DNA of 64,000 bases from Eubacteriales bacterium (GCA_030537195.1 JAUNOK010000004.1:62001-126000), one strand, 5' to 3'; numbered from the stretch's first letter, positions 26,019 to 34,071 are shown. The notes: generated by a model not told the origin, from the letters alone. Made by a program: numbers and translations.

Positions 26019-26037
26019 AGATAAAATAACAGATTGA
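26011..26037 (+). pseudogene. Stub of a HEPN toxin gene
   Basis: An ATG at 26011 overlaps the end of the nucleotidyltransferase gene and reads MARDKITD before a stop. In MNT/HEPN pairs the HEPN gene typically begins at exactly this position with a similar MxRD start. The rest is gone, and a terminator follows 12 bp later. This is an inference from position and eight residues. Confidence 0.45.
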
Positions 26038-26048
26038 ATATTACAAGG

Positions 26049-26081
26049 AAAGGGAGTAAAGTAACCAGCTTTACTCCCTTT
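26049..26081. terminator. Bidirectional terminator
   Basis: AAAGGGAGTAAAG (26049-26061) and CTTTACTCCCTTT (26069-26081) form a perfect 13-bp stem with a 7-nt loop and T-rich flank, between the nucleotidyltransferase and the BlaR1-type gene. Confidence 0.92.
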
Positions 26082-26104
26082 CTTTATAATCACATAGTAA
26101 CCCC

Positions 26105-27748
26105 CTAATTCAAACATTCAATCAGCACAACTGCGCCATCATTCCACCTTGCAATCCTGCCATTATACATCTCATCAGCTTCCTGCTGTGAAACAAGCAC
26201 CTGACCGCGGTTTGCTGCCCTTTCCGCTGATTCTTCCGAAGCGTAGTAATCAACCTTGCATTCATCTACAACATTTTTTACACCTGAAGAGAAATCATAA
26301 ACTGTGAACCTTTCAAGACCATCACCCTGCCATACGCCTTTTATTCCGTCCATAATATAATAATTACCATTCTCTGAAACAATCGAAACAAATCCATTCT
26401 GTGAGTGGCTGTTCCCAACTTCTTTTGTATACAAAATCTGACCTGTAACACCATCTTGAGCTGTCACCGTAACATATTTTCTTGTATCCTTAAGTGCCTC
26501 ATCGACATTATTGATATCCACAGCATTTCCGTATATTTCTATCGATACAGCATCATCAACACCATCATGTGTGAGATCATATTTATATTCCATAACAAGG
26601 TAATTCTGCATTTTAGCATTATCCGTCTGAGTATCAGCGTCAATTCCGCTTTCCGGCAGTTCACTACTGCCCTTAACACTTCCACCTCCAAATGCCAGAA
26701 CAGTAACAGCCACAACAATCATTATCAGTACAAATGCTGCACTTTTGTATGTTTTCCTGCTGCCAGCAATTCTTTCAATCCGCTTCTTAAGTTCGCGATA
26801 ACCAGCGGACGCTCCTGATAAAAGATATATATCCGATAATCTGCCGGAATGTCTGGTGGCAGCATTTAACAGCACCTCACCATATTTCTGTCTCTCGCTT
26901 GCACTGCAATTTCTTATAACTGCTTCATCACAGAATAATTCGCAATCCTCTTTGTGAAAATGTGCTGCCACCCACACAAGCGGATTAAACCAGTATATAC
27001 ATACACACAACATCCTCACTAACGCCCACCAGTTGTCTCTGTGTCTGTAGTGAGTCATCTCATGGTTTATTATAAATTCATTATTCAATACATTATCATT
27101 AACATAAACTGCCGGATGGACTACCCCATACAGACAGGCTGAATCCACAGCATCAGTATTATAAATGTTAATTCTGCCTCTTTTGCCTGTTAACTTTCTT
27201 GATGACATAAGTCTGCCTGTAAATATGAGATTGCTCACAACTACAACAGCAAACATAACTACCATACCAGTCAGCCATATAATCCGCATATAATCTACAA
27301 TCTTCACATAATCATCTGACTGCACATGACTTGCTGACCGCACATAACCTCCTGTCTGTGAATTGCCATCTGACATCATGCTGCTTCCTGTCTGTATATT
27401 ACCATCCGACTGTGCACCACTTCCTGCCTGCAGATTACCGTCCGACCGTGCACCGCCTCCTGCCTGCGAATCATCACCAATCTGTGGATCCGATACACTG
27501 TCCGATTTTTCCTGTACTTCGGTTGTTATGTCTCTGCTTTGAAGATTCATTACATTTTTAGTTAGATAATCGGTTACATTTACAACATTTCCAAATAACT
27601 GCACTGGTATAAGAAGCCGAATAGCAACTAACGCCCACAGTACGCAGATTACTCCGCTCTTTACTTTGCTACCAAAAAGTTTTCGCAAAATCATTACCAC
27701 AACAATCATTATGCTTGATGTTATAACTACATTAATCAGCTTTCTCAC
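26105..27748 (-). CDS. BlaR1/MecR1-type M56 membrane metalloprotease
   Basis: A 547-aa M56-family membrane protease. TM segments at about 8-23 and 32-55 come first. An extracellular linker with four 12-residue repeats (consensus DGNxQTGSxxxS, about 92-140) follows, then TM at about 158-180. The zinc motif HEMTH with later CELFCDEAVI is at about 233-280, then another TM near 340. The C-terminal 180 residues are outside the cell. They do not resemble a beta-lactam-binding transpeptidase domain, having YDLTHDGVDDAV and no SxxK context I can see, so the signal is probably not a beta-lactam (inference). It is cotranscribed with and overlaps the BlaI-type repressor gene by 17 nt. Confidence 0.9.
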   Translation of the reverse strand: MRKLINVVITSSIMIVVVMILRKLFGSKVKSGVICVLWALVAIRLLIPVQLFGNVVNVTDYLTKNVMNLQSRDITTEVQEKSDSVSDPQIGDDSQAGGGARSDGNLQAGSGAQSDGNIQTGSSMMSDGNSQTGGYVRSASHVQSDDYVKIVDYMRIIWLTGMVVMFAVVVVSNLIFTGRLMSSRKLTGKRGRINIYNTDAVDSACLYGVVHPAVYVNDNVLNNEFIINHEMTHYRHRDNWWALVRMLCVCIYWFNPLVWVAAHFHKEDCELFCDEAVIRNCSASERQKYGEVLLNAATRHSGRLSDIYLLSGASAGYRELKKRIERIAGSRKTYKSAAFVLIMIVVAVTVLAFGGGSVKGSSELPESGIDADTQTDNAKMQNYLVMEYKYDLTHDGVDDAVSIEIYGNAVDINNVDEALKDTRKYVTVTAQDGVTGQILYTKEVGNSHSQNGFVSIVSENGNYYIMDGIKGVWQGDGLERFTVYDFSSGVKNVVDECKVDYYASEESAERAANRGQVLVSQQEADEMYNGRIARWNDGAVVLIECLN

Positions 27749-28100
27749 CTGCCTTTTTCAATATAACCTGTAACTCATTAATCTCATCTTTGCTAAGTTC
27801 GTTAGATTTGACAAGCGTACTCATCATCATGTTGACTGAACCCTTAAACACTCTGTCAAGCAGACTCTTTGTCTCCGACAATGCCACATTCTCCTTCTTT
27901 ACCAGCGGATAATATTCTCTCGCCCTGCCGCCTTCACTGTAAGCAATCAGCCCTTTATCCACCATTCTTCCAAGCATTGTGACAACCGTACTTTTGCTCC
28001 AGCCAGTCTCCTCTTCGAGCATGTGAAACAACTGCATCATAGTATACGGCTGCTCCCATAGCTTCTCCATAATTAACCATTCACTCTTATTTAAATTCAT
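27732..28100 (-). CDS. BlaI/MecI/CopY-family repressor
   Basis: A 122-aa winged-helix repressor of the BlaI family. It has LNKSEWLIMEKLWEQPYTMMQL, the recognition region GWSKSTVVTMLGRMVDKGLI, REYYPLVKKE, and a C-terminal dimerisation helix. In the paradigm the M56 protease inactivates this repressor by cleavage after sensing a signal. The gene overlaps the protease gene by 17 nt. No beta-lactamase gene is seen nearby, so the regulon is unknown. Confidence 0.93.
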   Translation of the reverse strand: MNLNKSEWLIMEKLWEQPYTMMQLFHMLEEETGWSKSTVVTMLGRMVDKGLIAYSEGGRAREYYPLVKKENVALSETKSLLDRVFKGSVNMMMSTLVKSNELSKDEINELQVILKKAGEKAD

Positions 28101-28122
28101 CGTGATTTCCCCCTGTCCGTTC

Positions 28123-28132
28123 TACATCTGTC
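28123..28132. promoter_or_regulatory. Possible BlaI-type operator
   Basis: GACAGATGTA on the minus strand departs from the BlaI/MecI core TACANATGTA at only one base and lies about 30 bp upstream of the blaI-type start. Unverified. Confidence 0.4.
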
Positions 28133-28242
28133 AACCTTAGAACAGCGTTTTGTTTTACAGTTATCAACCACTTTCCTAAAATTTAACAACTTCTAACTTT
28201 AAAATGCAGCTTATTTTATGTTGCATTTTCCCGCATTAAAAA

Positions 28243-28268
28243 ATGCGGACTCCACCCAGAATCCGCAT
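28243..28268 (-). terminator. Terminator after the 2-hydroxyacid dehydrogenase
   Basis: Minus strand ATGCGGA (28268-28262) and TCCGCAT (28249-28243) form a 7-bp stem, 12-nt loop, followed by TTTTTT. Confidence 0.75.
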
Positions 28269-28304
28269 CAATTACATATAATTTATTACTCATTGAACTA
28301 CACA

Positions 28305-29267
28305 TTAAACAATAACATTTCGCTCTTCCCCAGCCATAAATGCTTTGATATTAAGATATATCTCGTCCATCAGGCGGGTTCTCGCCTCGTAGGTCGCCCA
28401 TGCAACATGAGGAGTAACGATAAGCTTGTTGCTGTCCTTGATTGTAAGAAGAGGATTGTCCTTAGCAACCGGCTCAGTAGTTATTACATCAAGTCCTGCT
28501 GCTGCAATCACGCCTTCGTTAAGCGCTCTTACAAGGTCTGCGTCATTAACAATCGGACCGCGTCCAAGATTCAGAAGAACAGCGCTGCTCTTCATCTTCT
28601 TAAGTGTCTCATAATTAAACAGATTTTCTGTATATTTGTTAAGCGGTGCATGAATTGATACGATGTCCGATTTCTTCAAAAATTCATCAAGCTCGTATCT
28701 TTCATATGGCACATCATAGCTGTGTCCGCTTGCTGAATAATATATTACATTACAGCCGAAGTCTGCCGCAATCTTAGCAACACCTCTTCCTATATTGCCA
28801 AGTCCGACGATTCCCCATGTCTTTCCTGCCAGCTCATGGAACACATTTGCAAAATGTGAGAAGCAAGGCCACTCGGCATACTCGCCGCTCTTTACGAAAT
28901 CATCATAATATCTCATCTTCTCGACAAGATAGAATGCAAGTGCAAATGTATGCTGTATAACTGACTGTGTTGAATATCCGGCAACATTGGCAACTCTTAT
29001 TCCATGCGCTTTGGCATATTCTGTATCAATATTGTTGTAGCCTGTAGCTGCCTCTGCCACCATCTTAAGATTAGGCGCAGCTGCCATACACTCTGCGTTC
29101 ATGTTAGTTTTATTAATAATAACAACATCAGGATTATGCTCTTTCATTCTTGCAACAGCTTCCTCATAAGAACTTAAGCTGTATGTCACAACCTCGCCAA
29201 GCCTGTTAAACTGCTCAAGCGAAATATCATCTCCGTATGTCATAGTTTCCAACATAAGTATCTTCAT
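28305..29267 (-). CDS. D-isomer-specific 2-hydroxyacid dehydrogenase
   Basis: A 320-aa NAD-dependent 2-hydroxyacid dehydrogenase. The Rossmann motif GLGNIG (about 150-155) is present, with the catalytic Arg in NLGRGPIVND, Glu in TTEPVAKDNP and His in VTPHVAWATYEAR. It belongs with hydroxypyruvate/glycerate or lactate dehydrogenase-like enzymes, and the substrate is not assignable. The ATG at 29267 follows GGAGG. A longer open frame to 29288 lacks support. The small gene at 29301 lies directly upstream on the same strand. Confidence 0.92.
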   Translation of the reverse strand: MKILMLETMTYGDDISLEQFNRLGEVVTYSLSSYEEAVARMKEHNPDVVIINKTNMNAECMAAAPNLKMVAEAATGYNNIDTEYAKAHGIRVANVAGYSTQSVIQHTFALAFYLVEKMRYYDDFVKSGEYAEWPCFSHFANVFHELAGKTWGIVGLGNIGRGVAKIAADFGCNVIYYSASGHSYDVPYERYELDEFLKKSDIVSIHAPLNKYTENLFNYETLKKMKSSAVLLNLGRGPIVNDADLVRALNEGVIAAAGLDVITTEPVAKDNPLLTIKDSNKLIVTPHVAWATYEARTRLMDEIYLNIKAFMAGEERNVIV

Positions 29268-29300
29268 AATAATCCTCCGTTTCTGCACATTATTGCATAA

Positions 29301-29495
29301 TTATCGTACATTTTTAATAATTTCCCTGTACTGTTTATTTAATTTCACAAGCTCCCTGTCTACATTTTTCAGTAAAAAAAGTCGTCCTGCGCCTTTCATT
29401 TTCTTAAATGGTTTTACAGTCAGCCTGCTATGTATGTCGACATTGTCGCTGTCATCATCTGCATAATTTCTGATTGCTATTAATACAGTCTGCAT
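29301..29495 (-). CDS. Small basic hypothetical protein
   Basis: A 64-aa protein, MQTVLIAIRNYADDD... to KQYREIIKNVR, with a basic C-terminal half. I do not recognise it. The ATG at 29495 has a strong ribosome site (GGGAGG), which supports translation. It lies between mtnN and the dehydrogenase, in the same direction and with short gaps, so it is probably part of one transcript. Confidence 0.6.
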   Translation of the reverse strand: MQTVLIAIRNYADDDSDNVDIHSRLTVKPFKKMKGAGRLFLLKNVDRELVKLNKQYREIIKNVR

Positions 29496-29573
29496 ACAAA
29501 CCTCCCAAAAGACATTGAATACTACCGCATTATACATCTTAATTAAAGCAGATATTGTCGAACCACCGTCTGA

Positions 29574-30266
29574 TTAAATATTTGCAACAAGTTCCTTCAT
29601 AACCTTGACATTGTTAGCAATTGCAAGCTTTTCAAATGCTGGGTAATCCATTGTTGCACTGTCATCAGCCTTATCTGATATAGTTCTTAATATTACAAAT
29701 GGAACTTTATTAAGATAAGAAACCTGTGCAATCGCTGCGCCTTCCATCTCTGTACAGAAGCCATCGAAATTGCTGCTGATTCTTTCCTTAACAGCCTTAT
29801 CTGATATGAACTGGTCGCCGCTTACAACTCTGCCGACATGTACTCCGATTTCCGGAACCGCATTTTTACAAGCCTCGCCAGCCAGTTTAATAAGTCTTTC
29901 ATCTGCTGCAAATGAAAGTGTATCCATTCTTGGAATCTGTCCCAAAGGATATCCAAATCCTGTCGCATCCATGTCATGATGAAGAACATCTGACGAAATA
30001 ACAACATCTGCAATATCAATCTCTGCCTTAAGTGAACCAGCGATTCCTGTATTAATAATGTAGTCAGCCTTAAAATCATCGACAAGAATCTGTGTGCATG
30101 CTGCCGCATTAACCTTACCAATTCCGCTTCTTACAATAACAACATCTTTTCCAGCAAGCTTTCCTGCTTTAAATGTCATGCAAGCCTTAGTTTCCTCGCG
30201 GGTAATCTCCATTACCTCAACAAGCTGTTCTACTTCTTCGTCCATTGCGCCAATAATACCTATCAT
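29574..30266 (-). CDS. mtnN: 5'-methylthioadenosine/S-adenosylhomocysteine nucleosidase
   Basis: A 230-aa MTA/SAH nucleosidase that recycles methylthioadenosine and S-adenosylhomocysteine; its product S-ribosylhomocysteine feeds AI-2 or homocysteine recovery. It has the start MIGIIGAMDEEVEQL (catalytic Glu near 12), INTGIAGSL, FCTEMEGAAIAQV and the catalytic Asp in ISDKADDSA. The length is normal. Ribosome site AGGAGG. A good promoter lies 36-64 bp upstream. Confidence 0.96.
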   Translation of the reverse strand: MIGIIGAMDEEVEQLVEVMEITREETKACMTFKAGKLAGKDVVIVRSGIGKVNAAACTQILVDDFKADYIINTGIAGSLKAEIDIADVVISSDVLHHDMDATGFGYPLGQIPRMDTLSFAADERLIKLAGEACKNAVPEIGVHVGRVVSGDQFISDKAVKERISSNFDGFCTEMEGAAIAQVSYLNKVPFVILRTISDKADDSATMDYPAFEKLAIANNVKVMKELVANI

Positions 30267-30301
30267 AAATCCTCCTTATATATCCATTTCAAACTGCATA
30301 C

Positions 30302-30330
30302 ATTATAATTGAACATTTGCAATAAAACAA
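30302..30330 (-). promoter_or_regulatory. mtnN promoter
   Basis: Minus strand TTGTTT (30330-30325), 17-bp spacer, TATAAT (30307-30302). Confidence 0.65.
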
Positions 30331-30337
30331 CTTATGC

Positions 30338-30366
30338 TTTTTCATATCCTGCAAAAGTGTTATACT
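30338..30366 (+). promoter_or_regulatory. Promoter of the TSCPD-radical SAM-murG-perR operon
   Basis: TTTTTC (30338-30343), 17-bp spacer, TATACT (30361-30366). The predicted start falls at the left edge of the inverted-repeat element at 30374, which would then be entirely transcribed. Confidence 0.45.
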
Positions 30367-30373
30367 GTAATCA

Positions 30374-30562
30374 GGTATATGTACTAACATTGTGAGAAAA
30401 TGATAAATTATCGCATAGCACGCTTGCGCTGCTTGTCGTTCGCAGCGGTACTAAGCTTGCTATAAGCATATATCTGAGATATCTGCTTACAGCTCGCTAA
30501 GTGCCGGCGACTCCAAAGCACTCTGCGCTAATTTATCATTTTCTCACAACAATACATATACC
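30374..30562. repeat. 189-bp inverted-repeat element (MITE-like or structured leader)
   Basis: Left arm GGTATATGTA (30374-30383), then from 30390 TTGTGAGAAAATGATAAATT. The right arm, ending at 30562, is its complement: AATTTATCATTTTCTCACAA, then TACATATACC. Together the arms pair over about 37 bp with a few unpaired bases between blocks. The interior is also roughly symmetric: TAAGC/GCTTA and ATAT-CTGAG-ATAT near the centre. The whole can fold into one long hairpin. No coding capacity. No clear target-site duplication. Confidence 0.75.
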
Positions 30563-30603
30563 GAATAGCTAATAATGTAAAAAGGATAAGTAAGGAGATT
30601 TTT

Positions 30604-30852
30604 ATGAAATTTAAGACTTCGGGCGTATGTTCCCGCGCGATAGATTTTGATGTTGTTGATGGAAAGGTTGTTAATGTGCGTTTTACTGGCGGATGTGCCG
30701 GCAATACACAGGGTGTTGCTGCTCTTATTGAGGGCATGGACATTGACGAAGCCATCAAGAGAATGGACGGTATCAAATGTGGTTACAAGGACACATCATG
30801 TCCAGACCAGCTCGCTAAAGCCTTAAAGGAATATAAGAAAGAGAATGAATAG
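30604..30852 (+). CDS. TSCPD-domain protein (TIGR03905-like)
   Basis: An 82-aa protein with CSRAIDFDVVDGKVVNVRFTGGCAGNTQGV and the name-giving TSCPDQLAKAL near its C-terminus. The family matches the C-terminal TSCPD domain of class II ribonucleotide reductases, with three conserved cysteines. Stand-alone versions are common in Clostridia and their role is unsettled. It overlaps the radical SAM gene by 8 nt, so the two may act together. Confidence 0.88.
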   Translation: MKFKTSGVCSRAIDFDVVDGKVVNVRFTGGCAGNTQGVAALIEGMDIDEAIKRMDGIKCGYKDTSCPDQLAKALKEYKKENE

Positions 30853-31648
30853 TGTTGCGCGATTTAAAAGAGTTTATGTTGAGATAACAAGCAGCTGCAA
30901 CCTGCACTGCTCTTTCTGTCAGGAAACTCTGAGAAAACCACATTTTATGAGTGTGGAAGAATTCCGCACAGTGATTGAAAGAATCGGACATTACACGAAT
31001 TACATTTATCTTCATGTTAAAGGTGAACCGCTTCTTCACCCACAGCTTGGCGAGATTCTTAAGATATGTCAGGACGCGGATATGACAGTTAATCTTACTA
31101 CCAATGCCACTCTTATTAAAGAGAAGCTTCCGGTTTTACTGGAATATCCTGTACATCAGATTAATGTGTCGCTTCACAGCGCTGACGATAATGACTGTAT
31201 TGACATGGATTCTTATATTCATAATCTTTTTGAATCATGTGAGATACTTCTTGACAAGACTGACACTGAGATTTCGCTAAGACTCTGGAATACCAAGAAA
31301 GAGCCATTTCTATTTGGCGAGAAGAACTGCACAATTAAAAGACATCTATATATAAATGTGCAGTCTCCGTTTGAATGGCCTGATGTGAACAGCACTTATT
31401 GCAATGACCGCGGGTTCTGTCAGGGACTCCGCCAGCATATGGCTATTCTGTGTGACGGCACTGTCGTTCCATGCTGTCTTGACGGTAACGGAGTGATGGC
31501 TCTTGGCAATATTCTTGATTCAACACTTGAAGAAATCCTCGCATGCCCGCGAAGCGTCGCATTTATGGAAGGGTTCAAGAAAAAGACTGCGGTTGAACCG
31601 CTCTGCATGCATTGCAGCTTTAAAGAAAGATTTGCTCACAAAATGTAA
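30845..31648 (+). CDS. Radical SAM protein with SPASM-like C-terminus
   Basis: A 267-aa radical SAM enzyme. The 4Fe-4S motif CNLHCSFC (CX3CX2C, about residues 18-25) is near the N-terminus, followed by HVKGEPLLHPQLGEI and LTTNATLI. C-terminal cysteines (GFCQG, ILCDGTVVPCCLDGNG, PLCMHCSF) are arranged like a SPASM/Twitch auxiliary cluster. It is shorter than most peptide maturases. The substrate is unknown. It overlaps the TSCPD gene, and no precursor peptide gene was found beside it. Confidence 0.9.
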   Translation: MNSVARFKRVYVEITSSCNLHCSFCQETLRKPHFMSVEEFRTVIERIGHYTNYIYLHVKGEPLLHPQLGEILKICQDADMTVNLTTNATLIKEKLPVLLEYPVHQINVSLHSADDNDCIDMDSYIHNLFESCEILLDKTDTEISLRLWNTKKEPFLFGEKNCTIKRHLYINVQSPFEWPDVNSTYCNDRGFCQGLRQHMAILCDGTVVPCCLDGNGVMALGNILDSTLEEILACPRSVAFMEGFKKKTAVEPLCMHCSFKERFAHKM

Positions 31649-31700
31649 TGATACATTTGAACAAATCGGACATTTTATTATATTTTCAGGAGAATGACTT

Positions 31701-32765
31701 ATGAAAAAAATAGTACTTACCGGCGGTGGTACTGCCGGACATGTAACACCTAATATTGCCCTGCTTCCAAGCCTTAAGGAAGCCGGCTACGAAGTTTTCT
31801 ATATCGGCTCTTATACTGGTATTGAGAAAACTCTTATTGAAGATCTTGGAATTCCTTATTATGGTATTTCATCTGGCAAGTTAAGAAGATACAGAAGTCT
31901 TAAGAATCTGTCTGACCCATTCCGTGTGCTTCATGGACTTTTTCAGGCTAAGAAGCTTATGAGAAAGATTAAACCTGATATCGTATTCTCTAAGGGAGGC
32001 TTCGTGTCTGTACCTGTTGTTCTTGCCGCCGGAAGCCGTCATATTCCAGTAATTATTCACGAATCTGATATGACACCGGGACTTGCCAACAAGATTGCCA
32101 TGAGAAAAGCAACTAAAATATGCTGCAACTTCCCAGAAACACTCAAATATCTTCCAGAAGGAAAAGCTGTTCTTACAGGTTCGCCTATCAGACAGGAACT
32201 TCTTCTTGGTAATAAGGCTGCCGGACTTGACCTGTGCAACTTCACAACTGACAAACCGATTATTCTTGTTGTTGGCGGAAGCACTGGTGCTGTCCATGTA
32301 AATGAGGCTGTAAGAAGCATTTTACCTGAGCTTCTTAAGGATTTTCAGGTTGTTCACCTGTGCGGAAAAGGCAAGATGGACGAATCACTGAATGGCACTC
32401 CGGGCTATGTCCAGTTTGAGTACATAAGTGAGCAGATGCGCGACCTTTTTGCAATCAGTTCTATCGTTATTTCCCGTGCAGGTGCTAATGCGATATGCGA
32501 ACTGCTTGCCCTCAAGAAGCCTAATCTTCTGATTCCGCTTTCTGCTAATGCAAGCCGCGGCGACCAGATTCTTAATGCCAATTCTTTCAAGGAGCATGGT
32601 TATTCTATGGTTCTTACTGAGGAGGATATGAATAAAGATACTTTACTTGCCGCTGTCCGCGAGCTTTACGCTAACAGACATCAGTATATCCTTAATATGG
32701 AAAAGAGTGAGCAGCAGGATTCTATTGACAAAATTATGAATTTAATTAAAGATAATAGTAAATAA
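31701..32765 (+). CDS. murG: UDP-N-acetylglucosamine--N-acetylmuramyl-(pentapeptide) pyrophosphoryl-undecaprenol GlcNAc transferase
   Basis: A 354-aa MurG, which makes lipid II at the inner face of the membrane. It has LTGGGTAGHVTPNIAL at the N-terminus (first glycine-rich loop), FSKGGFVSVPVVLAA, VVGGSTGAVHVNEAV (second glycine loop) and RAGANAICELLALKKPNLLIP (UDP-GlcNAc site). All family motifs are present. Its ribosome site is AGGAGA. It sits in an operon with the TSCPD, radical SAM and PerR-like genes rather than in a division/cell wall cluster. Confidence 0.96.
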   Translation: MKKIVLTGGGTAGHVTPNIALLPSLKEAGYEVFYIGSYTGIEKTLIEDLGIPYYGISSGKLRRYRSLKNLSDPFRVLHGLFQAKKLMRKIKPDIVFSKGGFVSVPVVLAAGSRHIPVIIHESDMTPGLANKIAMRKATKICCNFPETLKYLPEGKAVLTGSPIRQELLLGNKAAGLDLCNFTTDKPIILVVGGSTGAVHVNEAVRSILPELLKDFQVVHLCGKGKMDESLNGTPGYVQFEYISEQMRDLFAISSIVISRAGANAICELLALKKPNLLIPLSANASRGDQILNANSFKEHGYSMVLTEEDMNKDTLLAAVRELYANRHQYILNMEKSEQQDSIDKIMNLIKDNSK

Positions 32766-32783
32766 TAATCCGGAGGTGATTTT

Positions 32784-33185
32784 ATGGGCGCTGTTAAACA
32801 TAGCCGTCAGCGTGACGCTATCAAAACATTTCTTATGTCACGCAAAGACCACCCAACTGCCGATGTTGTATACACATTTGTCAAAAATGATTTTCCAAGC
32901 ATAAGTCTTGGAACAGTTTATAGAAACCTTTCTTTTCTTGTGGAGCATGGCGAAGCCGTCACTGTTCCATGCGAGGACGGTTTCGTGCATTACGATGCCA
33001 ATACGAAGCCGCATCTGCATTTTCAGTGCAGAAGATGCAAATGTTTAATTGATATCACTAATCCATCTGACAATGAAATCCTTGAAAATCTCGGAGCTAA
33101 TGTCTCATCACATTTTCCTGGCAAAATCGAGGCTGGTTCAGTCTGCTTCTATGGATTGTGTGAAAAATGTGCTTCGGAAAATTAA
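32784..33185 (+). CDS. Fur-family peroxide/metal-responsive repressor (PerR-like)
   Basis: A 133-aa Fur-family regulator. Its winged helix contains HPTADVVYTFVKNDFPSISLGTVYRNLSFLVEHG; the metal-binding C-terminal domain has HYDANTKPHLHFQCRRCKCLIDI and a second CxxC, CEKC (structural zinc site). The small size, the HxH metal site and the rubrerythrin gene directly downstream point to PerR function: repression of peroxide defence until Fe or Mn bound to it is oxidised. A 7-1-7 palindrome with the Fur-family centre lies between this gene and the rubrerythrin promoter. Ribosome site GGAGGTG. Confidence 0.9.
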   Translation: MGAVKHSRQRDAIKTFLMSRKDHPTADVVYTFVKNDFPSISLGTVYRNLSFLVEHGEAVTVPCEDGFVHYDANTKPHLHFQCRRCKCLIDITNPSDNEILENLGANVSSHFPGKIEAGSVCFYGLCEKCASEN

Positions 33186-33207
33186 CATTTTTACAAGTCA
33201 GCAAAAT

Positions 33208-33232
33208 AAAAATAGGAATCATTCCTATTTTT
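33208..33232. promoter_or_regulatory. PerR/Fur-type palindrome, possibly also a terminator
   Basis: A perfect 12-1-12 inverted repeat, AAAAATAGGAAT-C-ATTCCTATTTTT. Its centre TAGGAAT-C-ATTCCTA has the 7-1-7 layout and AAT-N-ATT core of PerR boxes. It ends 1 bp before the rubrerythrin -35 box. The same repeat could end the perR transcript. Confidence 0.65.
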
Positions 33233-33233
33233 A

Positions 33234-33262
33234 TTGACAAGCTGATTTATTTCTGTTATATT
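33234..33262 (+). promoter_or_regulatory. Rubrerythrin promoter
   Basis: TTGACA (33234-33239), 17-bp spacer, TATATT (33257-33262): near consensus, abutting the palindrome at 33208-33232. Confidence 0.8.
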
Positions 33263-33356
33263 CTAGTTACGAACTGATGAAACATTTTCAAAGGTTTGGA
33301 TAGGTAAAGTTCAGGCAGATGCCTGTTATGTTTATAAACGAAAGGAGATTATTATT

Positions 33357-33902
33357 ATGAAGTATGTATGTACAGTATGTGGTTATGTTTATGAGGGAGA
33401 AGCTCTTCCAGCAGATTTCGTCTGTCCAGTATGTAAGGCACCAGCAAGCAAGTTCGCTGCCCAGACAGGAGAAAGAGAATGGGCTGCTGAGCATGTTGTT
33501 GGCGTAGCTAAGGGCGTAAGCGAGGATATCGTTGCTGATTTAAGAGCTAACTTTGAAGGTGAATGTTCAGAAGTTGGTATGTACCTTGCTATGGCAAGAG
33601 TTGCTCACAGAGAGGGTTATCCAGAAATCGGTCTTTACTACGAGAAGGCTGCCTGGGAAGAAGCTGAGCATGCTGCTAAGTTCGCTGAACTCCTCGGCGA
33701 AGTTGTAACAGACAGCACTAAGAAGAATCTTGAGATGAGAGTTGAAGCTGAGAACGGCGCAACAGCAGGTAAGGTTGACCTTGCTAAGAGAGCTAAGGCT
33801 GCTAACCTTGACGCAATCCATGATACAGTTCATGAGATGGCTCGTGATGAGGCCAGACATGGTAAGGCATTCGAAGGACTTCTTAAGAGATACTTTGGTT
33901 AA
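33357..33902 (+). CDS. rbr: Reverse rubrerythrin (rubredoxin domain N-terminal), NADH peroxidase type
   Basis: A 181-aa rubrerythrin with reversed domain order. A rubredoxin Fe(SCys)4 site comes first ([25 protein letters not shown], four Cys at about 5, 8, 31, 34; read as CTVCGY and CPVCKAP). The diiron four-helix domain follows, with E-rich ligand motifs [17 protein letters not shown] and DEARHGKAF. Such enzymes reduce H2O2 (and O2) in clostridia using NADH-derived electrons. Strong codon bias and promoter suggest high expression, and the adjoining palindrome suggests control by the upstream PerR-like protein. Ribosome site AAAGGAG. Confidence 0.95.
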   Translation: MKYVCTVCGYVYEGEALPADFVCPVCKAPASKFAAQTGEREWAAEHVVGVAKGVSEDIVADLRANFEGECSEVGMYLAMARVAHREGYPEIGLYYEKAAWEEAEHAAKFAELLGEVVTDSTKKNLEMRVEAENGATAGKVDLAKRAKAANLDAIHDTVHEMARDEARHGKAFEGLLKRYFG

Positions 33903-33941
33903 TTGCAAGTCCAATAGAATCGCATAATATAAGGATTTTTG

Positions 33942-33974
33942 AGAGGAATAAGTTTTGTGCTTATTCCTCTTTTT
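33942..33974 (+). terminator. Rubrerythrin terminator
   Basis: AGAGGAATAAG (33942-33952), 7-nt loop, CTTATTCCTCT (33960-33970), then a T run. Confidence 0.92.
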
Positions 33975-33989
33975 AATTTCTCCTTTTCC

Positions 33990-34018
33990 TTGAATTCGAC
34001 AAAGTTAAATAGTATAAT
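33990..34018 (+). promoter_or_regulatory. pgi promoter
   Basis: TTGAAT (33990-33995), 17-bp spacer, TATAAT (34013-34018). Confidence 0.75.
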
Positions 34019-34071
34019 TTTGTTATAATTTATTGTGTAATTAAATATTTGTAGAGAAGGAGATATGGATT

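Noticed and set aside
27331..27480. Possible CRISPR-like or minisatellite array
   Set aside because: The repeats are in frame with the M56 protease and encode a 12-residue extracellular repeat. They have no spacers and are explained by the protein.
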